A model generated the notes under the pieces. The model ran no database searches, was not told the DNA's origin, and was given only the letters and a program-made list of their open reading frames with translations. A stretch of DNA of 64,000 nt, taken from contig NC_133934.1 in the NCBI RefSeq assembly GCF_031877795.1, positions 107,138,610-107,202,609 on the forward strand, read 5' to 3'. Every line of letters begins with the position of its first letter. Position 1 is the stretch's first letter. A program made the translations under genes and the position numbers. This document shows positions 62,937 to 64,000 of this stretch, piece by piece. This stretch comes from Strix aluco (taxonomy: Eukaryota; Chordata; Aves; Strigiformes; Strigidae).

Positions 62937-64000
62937 TAACCCATCCACTGGCACATAATCCATCTACTGGCACAGTCTTTCAGATGGAAAATCCACTGGA
63001 CGCACATCAGGCAAGTGACCTCTGCTACCCACCAGCTCATCACCCGCTTAACGGATTTCCCAGAACTGTGCCAAAGCACACCACGCTTCCAGAGGTGTCA
63101 AGAGCTGGGTGGGTACCTACAGGAAAATGGGGAAGGCAAAGATGCCACCCAGTCCCTGTTACTGTCTTTAAGACCTTCCAAGCCACAATCCCAACGATCA
63201 GACATAACACCTTTAGACTTATAGGCAGGTGGTTTAGCAGGAGCCACCACTCAGGGTTTTGACAGGTGAGCTCTGGAAGATCTGCTGGAGGTAAGTTAAG
63301 GCAGTGGATGCCTCCAGCTGCCTCCCTCATCTTCTGCCCTGGGTTACACTCCTGCCCACAAAGGGGCTGTGGCACAAGTCAAGAGCAGGACCATGATCTC
63401 CCAACTGCTCTACTCACTGGTCCACCTCAGGATCAACTCATACGTGAGTGCTGGTTTTGATTTTTTAAAAATAAAGACACAGGCATCTCCCTTTAGTTTT
63501 TGGGAAAGCTCTGTAAATGACTGTGGAACAGAGAACACGCTCAGTTATCGCGCTTACGTGGGCAGATCCTGTTTAAGACAGACCAGCAGGAGCCAGCAAC
63601 AAACTGTGGGCTGTGCAGATAATTATTATGCCCTCATGAGTGTAATTTTCACACAGTTATCAAAATACTTTAGATCATATGGAACCACTCTCTTTTTTAA
63701 TTAGCTTCATCCCAACTGTCTTGAGTAGGGAGCTGCAGGAGGCAGCATCAAAGGCTCTTCATGTCTCGTTTATTTTCATGTCTCACAATTGCGATAACTG
63801 TAATCTCAAAACTCTTTCCAAGGTCAGTGACTCGGATGCCCTTGAGGCAGAGCCAGCCTTGGAGCAGAAGACACCACAGCATGGAGAAGCAGCAGCATGC
63901 AGCACCGCGAGAAGCAAGGACATGGCACAGTTGACTTTGTGCAACACCAAAAACAGGGCAGCTGTCCAGGCTGCCATCAGTGCTCCACACCGCATGTCCC
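62937..64000. other. right edge; weak candidate for the ISM2 signal-peptide exon
   Basis: On the minus strand, an open frame from 63995 begins with a short N-region and a hydrophobic stretch (AAWTAALFLVLH) that would suit a signal peptide. No convincing phase-0 GT donor joins it to the exon at 57719, so it is not called as coding. Confidence 0.15.

Overview
The window reads as a segment of a bird genome. Long CR1 LINE copies with the typical 3' end (repeated ATTCTATG), an avian-type ERV LTR opening TGTCCTGG, short introns and CpG-island promoters all point there. Gene order matches human 14q24.3: TMED8 (-), SAMD15 (+), NOXRED1 (-), VIPAS39 (-), AHSA1 (+), ISM2 (-). I recognised the genes from remembered family sequences. 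No database search was run.

Layout. Positions 156-7353 hold TMED8 on the minus strand, six coding exons giving 339 aa. It shares a CpG island with SAMD15 (+, 7745-10840, three exons, 174 aa). From about 12.7 to 15.9 kb lie minus-strand pieces that look like NOXRED1 but carry a frameshift and stops. This is probably a unitary pseudogene. Positions 22218-34608 hold VIPAS39 (-), 19 coding exons, 491 aa, all splice phases consistent. A second bidirectional CpG island (about 34.3-35.7 kb) serves VIPAS39 and AHSA1 (+, 35268-41255, nine exons, 340 aa). Positions 54001-57719 hold the last five coding exons of ISM2 (-). The signal-peptide exon was not found with confidence.

The 41.5-54 kb stretch between AHSA1 and ISM2, which converge, is repeat-rich. 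It has a 562-bp solo ERV LTR with a 5-bp target duplication, an old CR1-like relic, and a 2.5-kb 5'-truncated CR1 that still has a 563-codon open frame over endonuclease and reverse transcriptase. Smaller CR1 pieces of at least three ages lie at about 5.5, 20.4, 36.3, 38.0 and 61.1 kb. A G-rich hexanucleotide array lies at 14.25 kb, and a tRNA-like A-box/B-box element at 62.9 kb.

The genes do not form one pathway. AHSA1 is the Hsp90 ATPase activator, VIPAS39 acts with VPS33B in vesicle tethering, TMED8 is a cytosolic GOLD-domain protein, SAMD15 is a SAM-domain protein, and ISM2 is a secreted TSP1/AMOP protein. Two head-to-head gene pairs share promoters. I found no new multi-gene system. The items most worth checking are the NOXRED1 decay, the RFX-like X-box at SAMD15, the heat-shock-element-like site at AHSA1, and the tRNA-like element.
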